A DNA stretch of 64,000 bases from Durusdinium trenchii (GCA_963970005.1 CAXAMN010000001.1:3891296-3955295), one strand, 5' to 3'. Counted from the first letter of the stretch, positions 47,374 through 60,033 are shown. The notes: generated by a model from the sequence alone, not told the origin. Made by a program: numbers and translations.

Positions 47374-49427
47374 TCACCACCTTTCGGTTCACTGCCACCA
47401 GCAACGACCGAAACGTCAAACGACGTCCAACGGCCTCACAGCCCAGGTCCCGCAGCAGGACCTCGGACACGGACGACGTTCGACGACCGGAGGAGGAGCC
47501 GTTCGGCTTCGGGTTCCAAGGGGGGACATGGGGAGACCGTTGGTTTCTGACTGGATGGATTTTGATTTGAAAGGATGATCTGGACTGTACGTATCCCGAA
47601 GACAGTGAAGGTCCCAACAAGAAGCAAGAAACAACAATGACATGAATGCCCCCATGCCCAGCCACATGCTGAAAAATCGCTATCTGGTCCGATCCCCAAG
47701 TGTTTCACTATCCGGGCTGAAGTTGTTTTCAAAGCACTGTAGCTGTCTTGATCCTTGCAGAACTGCTGTTGAATAGTGCTAACGACGCATCGCAAAACTC
47801 ATGTGGATTGCTTCATGCGATTGCATCCGTGTCAGCCACTATATCGACACAAAAAAGGTCTTCTCTCTGACTGTGGGTTCAGCAAACGCGGTTCCCATCC
47901 CAATGGCTCCTTACTGGGCTAACTGAACGACTTGATAGAGTGGTTTGCAGGTATACGTATTTGTGTATGACAGTGACACAAAGCCATATATTGATCAGAA
48001 CCAAACACCCTCATGCTTCACCGGCCCACGCTCGACTTGTGAATCTGAGGCAACCCCAGTTTGGTGGACGCAGGATAAATCCGACACATTCCGACGCCAT
48101 GCTGCAGGGTCCATCAACAAGAAATGTGCTACAGGCCCTGGGCATGGCTTGGATAGCCAGTCGGGCTGAACAAATGTGTGTGCCATCTCTTGACCATGTG
48201 GCCCTTGGCTGCACCATGCTGTTCTCCATGGCCAGATGTCCCAGAGTTGGCCACGTCACGTCGCACCTCAAATCCCCCATCTTCGTCCATCTTCGCCGCA
48301 GGCCGGCAGAGCGACTCTCGTTGCTCATCTGGCCCCGCCGTTCCAACCCGTGTTGCAACAGTCGCCGTGACCCCAAAGAACCGGGTCCCCCGGGCGGCGT
48401 GAAGTCCGGTGCCCGCGATGGGATCCAGAATCCGGGGTGCCTGCGGTGATTTGGCGGATCGCTTTTTGAAAGAACCTGCAGGGGGGTTTGGGGGGCAAGT
48501 GAAGTACACTCCGAGGAACCCACATGGAAGTGGATGCCATGGCCCCGGAAGACAATTCTCTCCTACAAACAGGGGGGTTTCACTTTCATGTGACGTAGTT
48601 CCGGGATGTTCCGGGGAGAGTAGCAATGTCATTGGCTCGTGGAGTGCCAAAATGTGCTTTATATGTTGAGTTCAAGAAATGCAAGGCCAGGGTCAAGCCG
48701 CTGGCTTTTGGTTGAAAGCAGCTGGAGGGCTCTCCCCTTCAGAGTTAGAGTTGTGTGATCCAAAACAACTTTGCTTCAAGTTCTCCCTGATTCTGTGTGG
48801 ATCTCGTTCTGAGGAGTTGTTGATTGGAAGCCCAATCGAACGCTGAGTCAGCCCTTTGTTGATCCTCACAAATCACTAGTTACTAGTTCTCATCGCCTCG
48901 AAAGCCTGTCATCCAGCCCAATCGATCACACTGTCCGAGACTCACCCACAAAACCGCCCCAAACGAGAAACCCAGCGGCGTCCAAATGTCTTGACAGTTT
49001 CTCGTCAAAGCATGTCACCACCGAAAGGATGCCGACCGTGAAGCAGTTGATCCGTGGAGCCGCGGAGCTTTGAATTTGCACAGGTTTCCAAGAAAATACG
49101 CTGGCAATTCTTCCTCCAAAAGCAGCGTGCAGCTGCTTGCATGACCCCAAAGGAACATGGCCCAACAACCAAAAAGACATGCAACCTCTTTAGGATTCTT
49201 TAGGCCCCATCATTGGGACTTGAACCCAACATCAACACGAACTCAAGCGCCAAGAGTTCAAGCACTCGAAAACAGGGTGTAGAACGTGCAGAACTGCCTT
49301 GCAGAAGTTCCTGATGAGGGAAACGCTCCCCCAAACTAGACGACGAGTGGCCCGAAAGCATTTTTCATCACGTAGGAAGTCAGAGTGTGAGTTATCTGTT
49401 AAGTGTTCAGTGTGAAGTGTTAAGTCG
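47374..49427. other. No confident gene
   Basis: Overlapping frames on both strands, such as 48011-48523 and 48129-48650 on the - strand and 47940-48449 on the + strand, compete with one another and show no motifs. Nothing is called. Confidence 0.35.
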
Positions 49428-49630
49428 AGTGAGTTGAGGCAGTGTGTGGGTCTCTGTGTGTGTATCTATGTCTGTGTGTGTATGAGTCTCTGTCTGTGTG
49501 TGTGTGTGTCCGAGTAAGTTGAGGCAGTGCGTGGGTCTCTGTGTGTGTGTCAACCTTTTAAGAGAGCCGGGTGGTCGGGAGACATGACTCAGCTGCAGGG
49601 GCGCCAGAGCAGCCGCGAGAGATGACTCAT
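49428..49630. repeat. TG-rich microsatellite with internal duplication
   Basis: GTGTGTCTGTGTG-type sequence runs from 49440 to 49552. The block GTTGAGGCAGTG(T/C)GTGGGT… occurs twice (about 49432 and 49515), so the tract has an 80-odd-bp superstructure. It directly precedes the 60-bp array. Confidence 0.7.
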
Positions 49631-50585
49631 CCGCGTACTAAAGTTGTACTGCAAAGTCACCAGTTCTCAGCTTCCAGCTCCACAGATTGCTCCGCGTACT
49701 AAAGTTGTACTACAAAGTCGCCAGTTCTCATCTTCCAGCTCCCCAGATACTCCGCGTACTAAAGTTGCACTACAAAGTCGCCAGTTCTCATCTTCCAGCT
49801 CCCCAGATACTCCGCGTACTAAAGTTGTACTGCAAAGTCGCCAGTTCTCATCTTCCAGCTCTCCAGATACTCCGCGTACTAAAGTTGTACTACAAAGTCG
49901 CCAGTTCTCAGGTTCCAGCTCCACAGACTGCTCCACGTACTACAGTTGTACTACAAAGTCACCAGTTCTCATCTTCCAGCTCCCCATATACTCCGCGTAC
50001 TAAAGTTGTACTACAACTTCGCCAGTTCTCATCTTCCAGCTCCCCAGATACTCCGCGTACTAAACTTGTACTACAAAGTCGCCAGTTCCCAGCTTCCAGC
50101 TCCACAGATTGCTCCGTGTACTAAAGTTGTACTAGAAAGTCGCCAGTTCTCATCTTCCAGCTCCCCAGCTACTCCTCGTACTCAAGTTGTACTACAAAGT
50201 CGCGAGTTCTCAGCTACTACCCACTCATCAGTTCTCATCTTCCCACTCCCCAGCTACTCTGCGTACTAAAGTTGTATTACCAAGTCGCCACTTCTCATCT
50301 TCCAGCTCCACAGCTACTCCGCGTACTAAAGTTGTACTACGCAGTCGCCAGTTCTCAGCTTCCAGCTCCACAGATTGCTCCGCGTACTAAAGTTGTACTA
50401 CAAAGTCACCAGTTCTCAGCTTCCAGCTCCCCAGCTACTCCGCGTACTACAGCTGTACTACAAAGTCGCCAGTGCTCATCTCCCAGCTCCCCAGATACTC
50501 CACGCCCTCAAGTTGTACTACCCACTCGCCAGTTCTCATCTTCCCGCTCCCCAGCTACTCCGCGTACTACTCTCGCACTACCATC
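49631..50585. repeat. 60-bp minisatellite, about 16 units
   Basis: Each unit has the order CCGCGTACTAAAGTTGTACT, ACAAAGTCGCCAGTTCTCA, CTTCCAGCTCC, CAGATAC. Most units are 60 bp and a second class ending CAGATTGC is 61 bp. The variants recur in a patchy order, and divergence rises at the 3' end. Because 60 is a multiple of three, several frames stay open, but the length jumps of one base between unit classes make a protein-coding role unlikely. It ends about 120 bp beyond the 3' end of the neighbouring - strand gene. Confidence 0.92.
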
Positions 50586-50702
50586 ATAGGGTCATAAGAC
50601 AGGGGGGGCAAGGAGGGGTCAGCAAAATGAAAGATCTCAGCAAGGTTCTTTCGAGTGGAATTGAAGGATAACTCTTTTTTCCTTTGCCGCTTGGCTCACT
50701 TG

Positions 50703-53700
50703 TCACTTGCCACTGTTCTGTTCAGCAGCCAGCCGCTCTGTAAGTTGCGTTACACATTCCAAGATTCTTTCCCTGGATGGCATTTGCCATGTGGAGTCCG
50801 AATCAGGAAAGTGGCTCTTCTTGGTGAGTTCAATGAATTTCAAAATGGTGAACATCGATTGCTCTTTTGGCAGTACACCACAGTAGGCAGGCCAAGAACT
50901 GGTCTTGGTGCGCTGAAATCCTGACCCTTTAAGGTTCAGGAACTCACAGGTTACTCTTCTATCCCTAGTCGACCACTTTAGGTATAGACCACCAATGTCA
51001 GGCAGAAGCTGTTTTAGCTCTGCAGGCGCAGGTGTTTTGCTGTACCCTACCTTTGGCTGGGCACGTTCAACATCCGAAGCCTTCTTGACATGTGCAGTGG
51101 GTGGTTCACTTGTGGCCTCACCGGAAGTGTCTGGTTTGACCATCGGTGTCTTCTCCTGCTCCAAATCTGGTTGCTTCTCCTGTGGCTTGGCATTTGCGCG
51201 CAATTTCTCAGTCTTGCGCTGTACTTCATTCAGACAGTTATCGACAATGTCTTGATAGGCCTTACCCTCTGATGCGCCAAGCATTGCGACCGCTGACACC
51301 AATTCTGCACCTTGCTCTTTTTCCTCTGCAGTAGCCACCTTTCTACCCAGCATCTTTTGTAAAACTTGTGCTTTTTCTTCATCAGTAGCTGATTGCATGA
51401 AGCGCTCAATGAGTACATTGCAGAGATCTTTCTTCAGAACACGGTTTTTCTTACCTGTTCCAATTTTGGGGATTTTTAATCCCCAACTCGCGATGATTTT
51501 TCTGAGCTGCCACATCACAAAGTCATGCCCTGCGCGCACTGCTGCTCCAACCAGTGATTCATATACCGAAGTCTGCTTGAAGACAATGGGAGCACCAAGT
51601 TCTCTGCGAACTCAATCTGAAACAGCACTGGGAGGCAAGATCGTAGTTGGGCAGAACCGCCAGGGACATGATTCACTCGCGTCAAAGTTGAAGATCCAAA
51701 GTGGGGTTTTGGAACCCTCAGGGTTTGGCAGCAAATAGACCTGGACAGGGTCTCAGTGTTTTGACAGTACCAGATGGTGGAAGCAATGAACATGACATAC
51801 TTCAGCAGAATACCAAAACCAACCAAGTGGAACACAGCAATGTGCGTGCCTCCCCTGCAATAGTCCTGCTCTCAACCAGAATGGCTTGCATCCCACAGAA
51901 TCTGAATCCCAGTGAAAGGTAAAATTTCTGCGTGATCACGTTGAAATAGAACCCTCCCAGCACGAACAGACAGCCTCAGCTTCTCAAGTTTCAAGTGACT
52001 ACCAGACCTTGTTATGGACAGTGAGGTGGCAGAATAGAAGAACAAACACATAGCTTCCAAACAACAGATAGAACCACAACAAAAACAGATCTAAGAAAAG
52101 CAAATCTTGAAGTCAATCCAGAGCACCTGCCCACGCATCTCCAACATTCTCAAAAGAATTGTCCATTGTAGAAAGGACCAAGGCAGCTGCAGCGGCGCTG
52201 GCTGGGTTTTGATCTGGCCCAGCTTTCCTTGTCTCGGCCACCACATCACCTGGGCTTGGCACAGCATCAGCGACGCTATGCTTCAAGGCGTTGAAGGGGT
52301 GTTCCTTCAACCACTTGGTACAGCTCAAGCCAGCCTGATGAAACTCCATGAAATCGGAAGCATCCAGCTCAACTTGTGGCAGCCCACCCTCTTTGGCATA
52401 TGGCGCAGTGCATGCATAACACCACTTGGTGGTGGGCCCACAATTCTTTGTATTTCGATTGAATCTCTTCACAGCATCCTTGAGACTGGAAAAAGTATTT
52501 TCGAGCGTTTGTTTTGTGTTGTTTGGTCCAGCGAAAAGTGCAAAGCACATGTGCAAGACTTCAGGATCCTCTATGTTCCAGTTTGCATTCATTCCAGTGA
52601 TGAAGCATTCCCTGGTCACAACCCAGCAGTTGGTGCCAATATCTGCCAACAGGCGTTGAAGAACCTCCAGTTGAGGCTTGTCGTTGACTGCCTTCTCAAG
52701 TTTCAAAATTCCCCTGGCCAATCGACTCACAACTGTGACTGAGGCACCCTCTGCAGACAACAAACGCGCACAGCAAAAAGGAAAAGTGAGTCCATAGAAT
52801 GCTTGGGTCCAAGCTCTGTTAGATGCCAGGTTCACTATGAGCGAGAAAAATTCTGACAGCAGTAATTTTTCCGTTTTCAAGTCATCATCGGCTTCCATGC
52901 CATCAATGTCCATAGGCTGGTTGAATACATTTGGTGTGAGCTGCAACCGGTCAGTAATTGTTGAACTCGTTGCCAGTGCAAATGTCTCGCAGATAGTGCC
53001 ATACCAGGTCTTCCCAATGGCCCTCTCACAAGCAAACGCCAACATGGACTCTTGACCTTCAGATTCTCTCTTCAATTGCAGCTTGTACTCTGAGTGCAAT
53101 GGTCCACAACCATCAACGATCATTCTCATGCGACGCTGCAGAAGAGGGTCAGCGTAAAGTGCCTTGACAAATTCGAAGGTGTTCTTGTATGACCCACGAA
53201 GAGCTTTAAATGCTTCTCTGGTGGGTGCGTCTGCTACCTCTTGCACCGCATCTTCTTCATCATCATCTTCGCCAAGCAAGTCTCCGTTTTCTGCTTCCGC
53301 ATCTGACTTCCAGTCTGGATCCTGGAAAACTTTGACGGTGGTACCAACAATGACTCAGCCATCAAGTTGAGTATCTATGATCAAGAAAAAGTATCAAAAC
53401 CTTTCAGATAAAGCAGAGCAAGCCACAAATCCATCCAACGCAGTCATGTGACAAGTGGTCTCCCTCAGTATTGTCCAATTGGCATCTACAGCAGCAAAGC
53501 TGTCCCTCACGCCAAACCATGCCTTCCCACGTGCCTCAGTCATTGTAGTGTAGTGATTAAATATTACTAAAAAAATTATTGACAAGTCATCAAAGAAAAA
53601 TTATAGAAACATAATTCAAAACTTATTACAATCACCAGCTCAAGCACCTTTGGGATGCGCTTGGTGCATACTGTCAACCACTCTTCACGTGTGAGCTCAT

Positions 53701-54834
53701 GAACTGCTTCCCCACGGTCCAAAGCAACAGCCTCACCCATTTCCTCCAAGAACTCAGTAGAGCACGAGTCTAGAAGGTGTTCAGCAGCATCAACCAGTTT
53801 GGAATGGTGCGTGCCCGAATCAAAGGGACCCAAACACCAGTTCGACAGCAAAGTCCCCTTAAACAAGGTGGATTTCAACCCCGCTTTCTCTAGTGCAAGA
53901 GTGTAGTCGTTCCATGTGCGATGGCAAAACTCAGGCTGTGGAAAGATGCGAAGCTGGCAAACTCCTGCCAAGGAATTGATAGCTTTGAAGCCCAAGGCTT
54001 CTTCGTCTGATACCTGAGCCACTAGTTAATCAGTGGGCCAGTGGGCCATTGGCCTGCTTCGTTTAAAATAGATTTGTTCCATCAAATCAATGACCCAAAT
54101 AATGTGTTCAGTCAAGTAAAATATAAGTGTATGTGTTCCAGCTGTCCCACAACATTTGGGTTGGTGCAAGCCACTGTTTTGACAAGGCAACGTTCACGCA
54201 TCGGAGGGAGATTGATACCCTTAATGGACTCCTCTCCAGTAGCATGCATGGTGAAAGTCGGTTTCAACGAGGCTAGATCCAGGCCAGCCATCTCGTTCAG
54301 GACGTGGTTCAGCGCCCGAATCAATGCCTTAATAGCAATTTGAAGACACAAGTCAACCGTTCGGAAGTGAGCACAAATCAAACTGTTCAATGGCTACTGA
54401 CTACATCTGACTACTGACTGCTAAGAAGGTGGCAAACACACTGTTGCCAATCTGTTTCTGCAGTTGCCTGGCCACGCATGAAAATTCAAAGCAAAACTTT
54501 CCAGGTCAAAACCAGTAAATGCCAGTAAAGTAAAGTCCATTTGCCTCATTTTCTGAGCAGAGACAGAATCCTTCAGAAGCTGGTAGTGTTTGGCGACCTT
54601 AAGACGGAAACAGCCATCCAAACAAACGAACACATCCATCAGGACTTGCAATGTGAGCGAGTGATTGCGAGTGTTTTTCTGTTTGGCAGTGCCAGTCTAG
54701 CCAGTGGTGTGGCTCGCTACTGTGCTGTTCAACGAATCCACTCACAAGCCAGCTGCTTCTGGACTCTCGATATCAAAAAACGCCAGGGCATTGAAGGTCG
54801 ACTGACACTCAACCCTGCTGCTGTCAAGTAAGCA
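50703..54834 (-). CDS. Multi-exon dinoflagellate-family protein of unknown function, with in-frame TGA
   Basis: Coding blocks on the - strand are about: 54834-54772 (STFNALAFFDIESPEAAG); 54639-54430 (KVAKHYQLLKDSVSAQKMRQ, FTGFDLESFALNFHAW); 54380-54130 (IKALIRALNHVLNEMAGLDL, GINLPPMRER); 54015-53640 (AINSLAGVCQLRIFPQPEFC); 53560-53397 (GKAWFGVRDSFAAVDANWTI); 53355-52113 (acidic start, then NTKQTLENTFSSLKDAVKRF and TTKWCYACTAPYAKEG); 51740-50703. The last opens VYLLPNPEGSKTPLWIFNFD, continues GAPIVFKQTSVYESLVGAAV and ends AAEQNSGK-stop. These blocks, in this order, resemble a repeated dinoflagellate family; I know no function. An in-frame TGA at 51614-51612 interrupts the last exon. The start lies upstream of 54834 and was not located. 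Confidence 0.55.
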
Positions 54835-55075
54835 ACAATTCAATTATTGATCTGATTGGAATTACAACAATGAACAAATCATTCAGCTGGGTAGTGTCTA
54901 GTAAGAGTGGTGCCCTGTGAGTTTGGCACTACTGGCCCACCTCAACACAATTCCTAAGGAAAAAGCTATCCAGAAAAAATACCATGACTATCACTGCACC
55001 ATTCACATAAAGAGTATCACTGTAAACAAACTCTGATTTAAACAACGTGTTGAGATGTAAACCTTGGGCGCCAGA

Positions 55076-57559
55076 TCAGCTGCCGCGTCGGGATTTTACT
55101 GCGCTGGCACTGGACGCTGTTGTGCTGCTCTTGTCGGACTTGGCTTTCCCAGGGAGAGCGGGAGCAACCTCATCTGCCTTGCGCTTCAACCCAGTAGTCA
55201 GCTTGGAATCCATGGGCTTTGTCTCGGGCTTTGTCTCCGTGGGCTTTGTCTCCGTGGGCTTTGTCTCCGTGGGCTTTGTCTCGGTGAGATCCTTGGGCTC
55301 CGCTTTCTCCACCTCAGCTTTCTTATCATCATTATCGGCCTTGGGCTCCCCAGGAGTGGCACCATCACCAGGTCCATCAGCGCCAGGACCTTCTGGTAGA
55401 GGTACATGTTCCGCTGGGTTTGGGAACCTGTTTGACCTCAGGAGAAAATTCTATTAGAAGACGTCAGAAGAACACAGCTAATCAATAGCGCTTCATTCTG
55501 AGTGTTTTGCTTTCTTCATCTGAGCTCTTTGATTCTGACTGGAAAATCAGTCAGAACAATTTAATGGCGCGGTGTTCACGTCCATTGGGCCATTGGCTAG
55601 CGTGAGAGTCGATTCCTAGAAAACTATTTACAGTGGTCAAACCAAAAAGATTAAGGAACATGAAGCAAATGACTCACTTTTTTGGAGTCATTGAAACTGG
55701 AAAGTGCCTGGCTTCACCCCAATCCAAGGCACTTGAGTATATACACAGCCCTCTTAAACAAGTAAGAAAAGAACTGTGGAACTCACGTCAAGCCAGAATC
55801 CAAGAACAGAGCGCGCTTCGATGAATGCACCAGTCACTGCGATTCTGGTGCACCACTCCTGAAACGTTGGAAACAATGATCCCTTTGGCCACCCAAACCC
55901 CAATCATCATTGCAGTGATACATACACATATACATACATAGTTTCATATATAAGAACTCATGTGCAGACTTACTCGTTGAAGAAATAAATAAGAAACGCT
56001 TACAGAAGAGGAACCAAAACACGGAGAAGTCACGTTGTTCAGCTGCTGGCCACTGCTGCTTGCATGGACAACTGAGGCAGCACCATTCCCATTTGGCTCA
56101 GTCCCATTATTGTGCCTGGGGTGTGTGCACATTGACTGAGTGCACAAATTGCAACCCACTAAAACAAATACACCACACCATTCATCCCAATTGACTTGAT
56201 TCATGGCACCCCATCAAGTTGATCAAGTCTGACTGTGGGCTCCAAGACAAGGTGGTTGAGGTCGATCGGGGGGTTGGTGGGTATGACATAAGCTCCCAAC
56301 AGGCAACCAGCTCAATGTTATCATCATTGCTGGTGGCACTCCTGGGAAAGGCCAATGAGATGAAGGGTTGGGCGCAGAAATAGAAACGCACTCATGAACA
56401 ACATACATGAACTAAGTCAACGTAGCCATTGCCTGCCTGGGTGGGAATGGACTTGGTCCCATGGGCGTCGGCAATGCAGTTGATGCACTGCCTGGATCTG
56501 GGCCTGGAGCTGAATGAAATACCAGAAAGTTCCCCTGTGAACAACTAACCTGTTTTGGGAAGAAGTCTGAAGAGTTCAGCTTTGTTGTGAGTGAGCTAGG
56601 TTCTTCGTCGTTAGAAAGCGGCTTGAAGCTTGAACGCACACTACACTCGAACCAGCACTCTCAGGCCAGAGCTGCTGCTGGTGTTCATGGTGTTCATGGC
56701 ATCTTGGCCAAGCCTGATTTGGCTGTACACCAGGTTAGGACCAACAGGTAACTGGGGTTATCAATAATGATATCATTGACAAAAGACATTTACGTCCCAG
56801 GAACTCCAAACGTGGGATTTCCACATCTTCATCTGAGTGATATCCACGTCGAACTTTGTTCCTCAGTTGGGGCCAGGGCCTATGATCAAACAGATGGAAA
56901 ATATTTGCGCCGCATGCTTTTTTCAATCAGGTAATGTAGCAATTTTGATATCAAGCAAACGAAGGCAAATTCATCCCAGGGTCGGGCTGGGAGATGTCAA
57001 TGGTTCCATTCGACGAAGGTCAGCCTTCCTTTTCATGCCAGTGGTATTTTTCTGGTTACCAGCATCATTGTTCAACTCCATGTTGTCATCGGGTGGGCTG
57101 ACGTATATGAAAGGATGGCCATTCTCAAGCATAATCTGTTGGCGGAAGCTGAGGTCAGACAGCCGGACAGGCGAAGTATGGCCTCTAAACTGAATCCACT
57201 TCGAGCCACTTGGATTCACGGGGTCAGCCGGTGAGCCAGACTGGTGTTCAGGCGTCTTTTCAGCGCCGCCCCTCAAATCCATCTTTCCCATCTCAGACTC
57301 AGCCATGACCAAATCATCATCTGTAGATGGTGATAACGATATCACAGACTGTGACTGTGGGGACGTCTCACCAAAGCGGAGTGTTGGGGCAGCGTAGAGC
57401 GAAGGCCTTGGATGGCACTATCAATTCAATTGGTGAAACCCAACCCTATTTCAAGACACAAACACTTTCGATAAAAAATATTCACAGTCCATTGCTGGTC
57501 AGCGTCGTTGGGGTAACTCCGGATGCGGAGGAGGATGATGAGTCTGGTGACAATGCCAT
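55076..57559 (-). CDS. Low-complexity protein with two KRKAD motifs and TETKP repeats
   Basis: ATG at 57559 opens MALSPDSSSSASGVTPTT. Coding blocks follow near 57339-56975 (VRLSDLSFRQQIMLENGHPF, TGMKRKADLRR), 56890-56800 (WPQLRNKVRRGYHSDEDVEI), 56640-56410, 56390-56215 (NDDNIELVACWELMSYPPTP), 56110-56010 and 55440-55076. The last contains Asp/Lys-rich sequence, tandem TETKP units, TGLKRKADEVA and ends AVKSRRGS-stop. The repeated GLKRKAD/GMKRKAD motif is basic and looks like a nuclear localisation signal, so a nuclear protein is inferred. No catalytic domain is seen. The gene starts 234 bp after the stop of the next gene upstream, on the same strand. Confidence 0.45.
55213..55290 (-). repeat. 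In-frame TETKP-coding minisatellite
   Basis: Units of 15 bp read ACG-GAG-ACA-AAG-CCC on the - strand, with three near-identical copies and degenerate neighbours, inside the last exon of the KRKAD gene. The unit length keeps the frame, so copy number could vary without breaking the protein. Confidence 0.85.
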
Positions 57560-57744
57560 GGCTTGAGATGGAGAGGTCAGTAGTTCACTCTGAAATCAGG
57601 CCAGCCTTCTAACTGAAGAGAGCAGAGAAATCCAGCAGAAAAAAACACCTTGCCACCACACTGCGTCACTGGAGTTCATCCTGTAGGTAGCTCTACTAGG
57701 TGCTAGCAGGGACTAGTAGCCACTACTAGGGCCTACTAAAGCCC

Positions 57745-57805
57745 ACTAAGCTCAGCACCACTCAGTAGCCACTCAGTAGCCACTCAGTAGCACTCAGTAG
57801 CACTC
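57745..57805 (-). repeat. 10-12-bp repeat array overlapping a stop codon
   Basis: On the - strand the array reads GAGTGCTACT, GAGTGCTACT, GAGTGGCTACT, GAGTGGCTACT, GAGTGGTGCT. The first unit contains the last codons and stop of the adjacent gene (GAG TGC TAC TGA), and the array extends into its 3' flank. ACTAG-rich sequence continues to about 57685. Confidence 0.8.
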
Positions 57806-60033
57806 AATGGCCCACAATTCCCCATTCGAGCCCAGGCACTCCTTGGCGCCCTTCTTCTTGAGCAAGTTGTCCACGTAACGTGGCTTGATGTCAGCGTCTT
57901 GGGACACCACATCAATGAAGTAGAGGTTCTTCCGTTCATCAATTTTGAGAACCCACTCCCTGTCGGCTGGTGTCAACAGGAACTCCTTCCCACGATAGAA
58001 CACACCCTTCTTGTGGTCAGCGTCCTCGAAAATGATCGACTTGTCCCACCCATTTCCAGGATCCTGGAGGATATATCAAGTCCCAAAGTTCATTTCTGGC
58101 ATGTAGTAAGTTAGCCAAAGACCACTAAGCAACTACGTTGTTCCTTTGTTTTCGGGAGGTCTTGAGAAAACCAGCTTGGAATCAATGCGCTATGATGTAC
58201 TTACATGGCAAGTACTTTTGCATTTTCATAAGCCAGCAAGGTTGTCTGACATGTCTATCCCACACAGGGTCCTCCTCAACTGGTTCCTCAGAATCCTCAT
58301 CATCAGGCAAGCGATCCTTCTTGCTGTCATCGTCTGAATCCTCTCCTGTGGAATGGAATGAAGGCAGGATGCAGCGTGAAGGTGGGGTTGGGTGTCACAA
58401 AAGTGGGTAGAATTAGGAAATCAAGAGCAGTCTTGTTGACTGGGGGACGTACACACCATGATTCTATTTTTGACATAGATTTCAACAAGTGCAACATGTT
58501 TTTTGTCAACAATTATTTCAACCAGTCCTGGAAGCCTGATCTTGGCGTCAGCCCGAGTCAACCCCAGAGCTTCCTCTGTGAAATCCCGACATGACACCAT
58601 GTCGGAGTCTCCACCAAGTGTGAAGTAGGAGTCAGCCTCGTTGTCATCGACCACCACAATCTCGTACATTACGTCTTCATCGTCGTCTTTGCTGGGGGCA
58701 GGTAGTGGCACGTCAGAAAGGCGCTGGCCTTCATCATCCAAACCAAAGAGTCGAATTTCTCCCTTCCGGAGCTTCACCACCCACTTCACCACCCCTTGGA
58801 GCTGTTTGGAACCAGTGGTGGTGGTTGAAGTGACCGCATCCTTTGGGACCTCAGGGCTGCTCTTGACCTTTTCATTCAGCTTCTTCACGATCCAATCTTT
58901 CCCTGGGTAGGGAACCCTGGCAGGCATCAAGGTTTGCCCAAGGTGATTCTTCACAGCAAACTTGGCAAAGTAGTCCTTTGTGATCTCCATTGCAACCTGT
59001 GGCTCGCACCACTCATTCAGGAAGATACTGCCCAATTTTGTCCACTCATTCGTCAGCTCCGAGATGCATGTATCTTTGACTGTCCTGAGACTGAGTAGCC
59101 AACAACCAACATGAGATTGTTACATAACATATGCAACTCTTTGTGACTTATTGGCATCATCCCATCCAAAATATACTATACATATAATCTATAATTGGGC
59201 GGTACAGCTGTACCTTGACAACCATTAGCTCCAGACAGTCTTCGTGACAAAAACAACTTGGTTGTTTGAGCTTGATTCAGGGAACGAGGGTGGCTTGTCG
59301 CCAGCACTGACACCAGTCATGAGGTAGATATACGACAAGATCTCGGGTTTGGTGATGCGGTTCTCAAGCACTTTCCCAAACTTGTCTGGATGAAGCCTGT
59401 TCAGCCACTCATAGAGATGGTGAACCTCGCATGACGTGACATACGTGACATACAAAGAAAGAAAACACACAAAGCCATTGCTTACACTGCAATGAATGGT
59501 CGTCTAGAACCAATATGTGTATTCCTAAGTCACGAGGATTAAACAAGAATCACAATAAGATGTCAAAAGACAGCCTCAATACCAAACCTCTCATTGGTCA
59601 CCAAGTGACTGGAAAGGCGCTCACAGTCGTGTAGGATGTTGAGTAACTCTGGACGTTGTGCCGCCTCGTTCCACTTGAACTGGGCGGTCGGGTTGACGTC
59701 TTTGGCTTCGCCTTAGGAGCCCTTCCTGCTGCATCGTCGGCCGCCTCGTCATGGCCACCAGCGGCGGTGGAAACACCACCAGGCCACCTCAGTCTTGTCT
59801 TGCTCTCAAACGCTGAAACATAACTCTATTTAAAACTTTTTTAAGTTCCTGTGCCCAACCTTAAAAACACCGTGCAGGCAAAAGCAATACACCAGTTGTC
59901 ATTGTCAGCCAAGACACAGCACCAAGTCACTTGTTGTCGAATTGCCAGAGGAAGGCGTAGACCCAGCCACCGCACTTGAAGAAGGGGCAGTCGCCTTCGC
60001 CAAATCACCAGCAGTGATGCGTCTAGGCGCCAT
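57794..60033 (-). CDS. Multi-exon dinoflagellate-family protein (LHPDKFGKVLENRI / FLNEWCEP)
   Basis: ATG at 60033 opens MAPRRITAGDLAKATAPSSS. Blocks follow at about 59815-59595 (Gly/Ala/Asp linker, PKAKPK, then NPTAQFKWNEAAQRPELLNI and LHDCERLSSHLVTNERF), 59437-59228 (HHLYEWLNRLHPDKFGKVLE, ITKPEILSYIYLMTG), 59085-58450 (LGSIFLNEWCEPQVAMEITK, WVVKLRKGEIRLFGLDDEGQ, an acidic loop), 58345-58265 (acidic DSDDDSKKDRLPDDEDSEEP), and 58065-57794 (WDKSIIFEDADHKKGVFYRG to ELWAIECY-stop). I recall FKWNxAAxRPELLNILHDCER and HPDKFGxxLxxRIT from repeated Symbiodiniaceae proteins without known function. One base appears out of frame between PKAKPK and NPTAQF (near 59705). It lies 418 bp after the methyltransferase stop, on the same strand. 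Confidence 0.6.

Noticed and set aside
49205-49265. Possible tRNA fragment near a TTGAACCCAA motif
   Set aside because: No acceptor stem, anticodon arm or D-arm partner could be found around it.
49628-50580. CRISPR-like array
   Set aside because: The units are contiguous tandem repeats without unique spacers, and the sequence is eukaryotic.
49644-50671. Several overlapping open frames across the 60-bp array
   Set aside because: The 60-bp period keeps many frames open on both strands; unit-length changes of one base shift any frame, so a coding role is unlikely.
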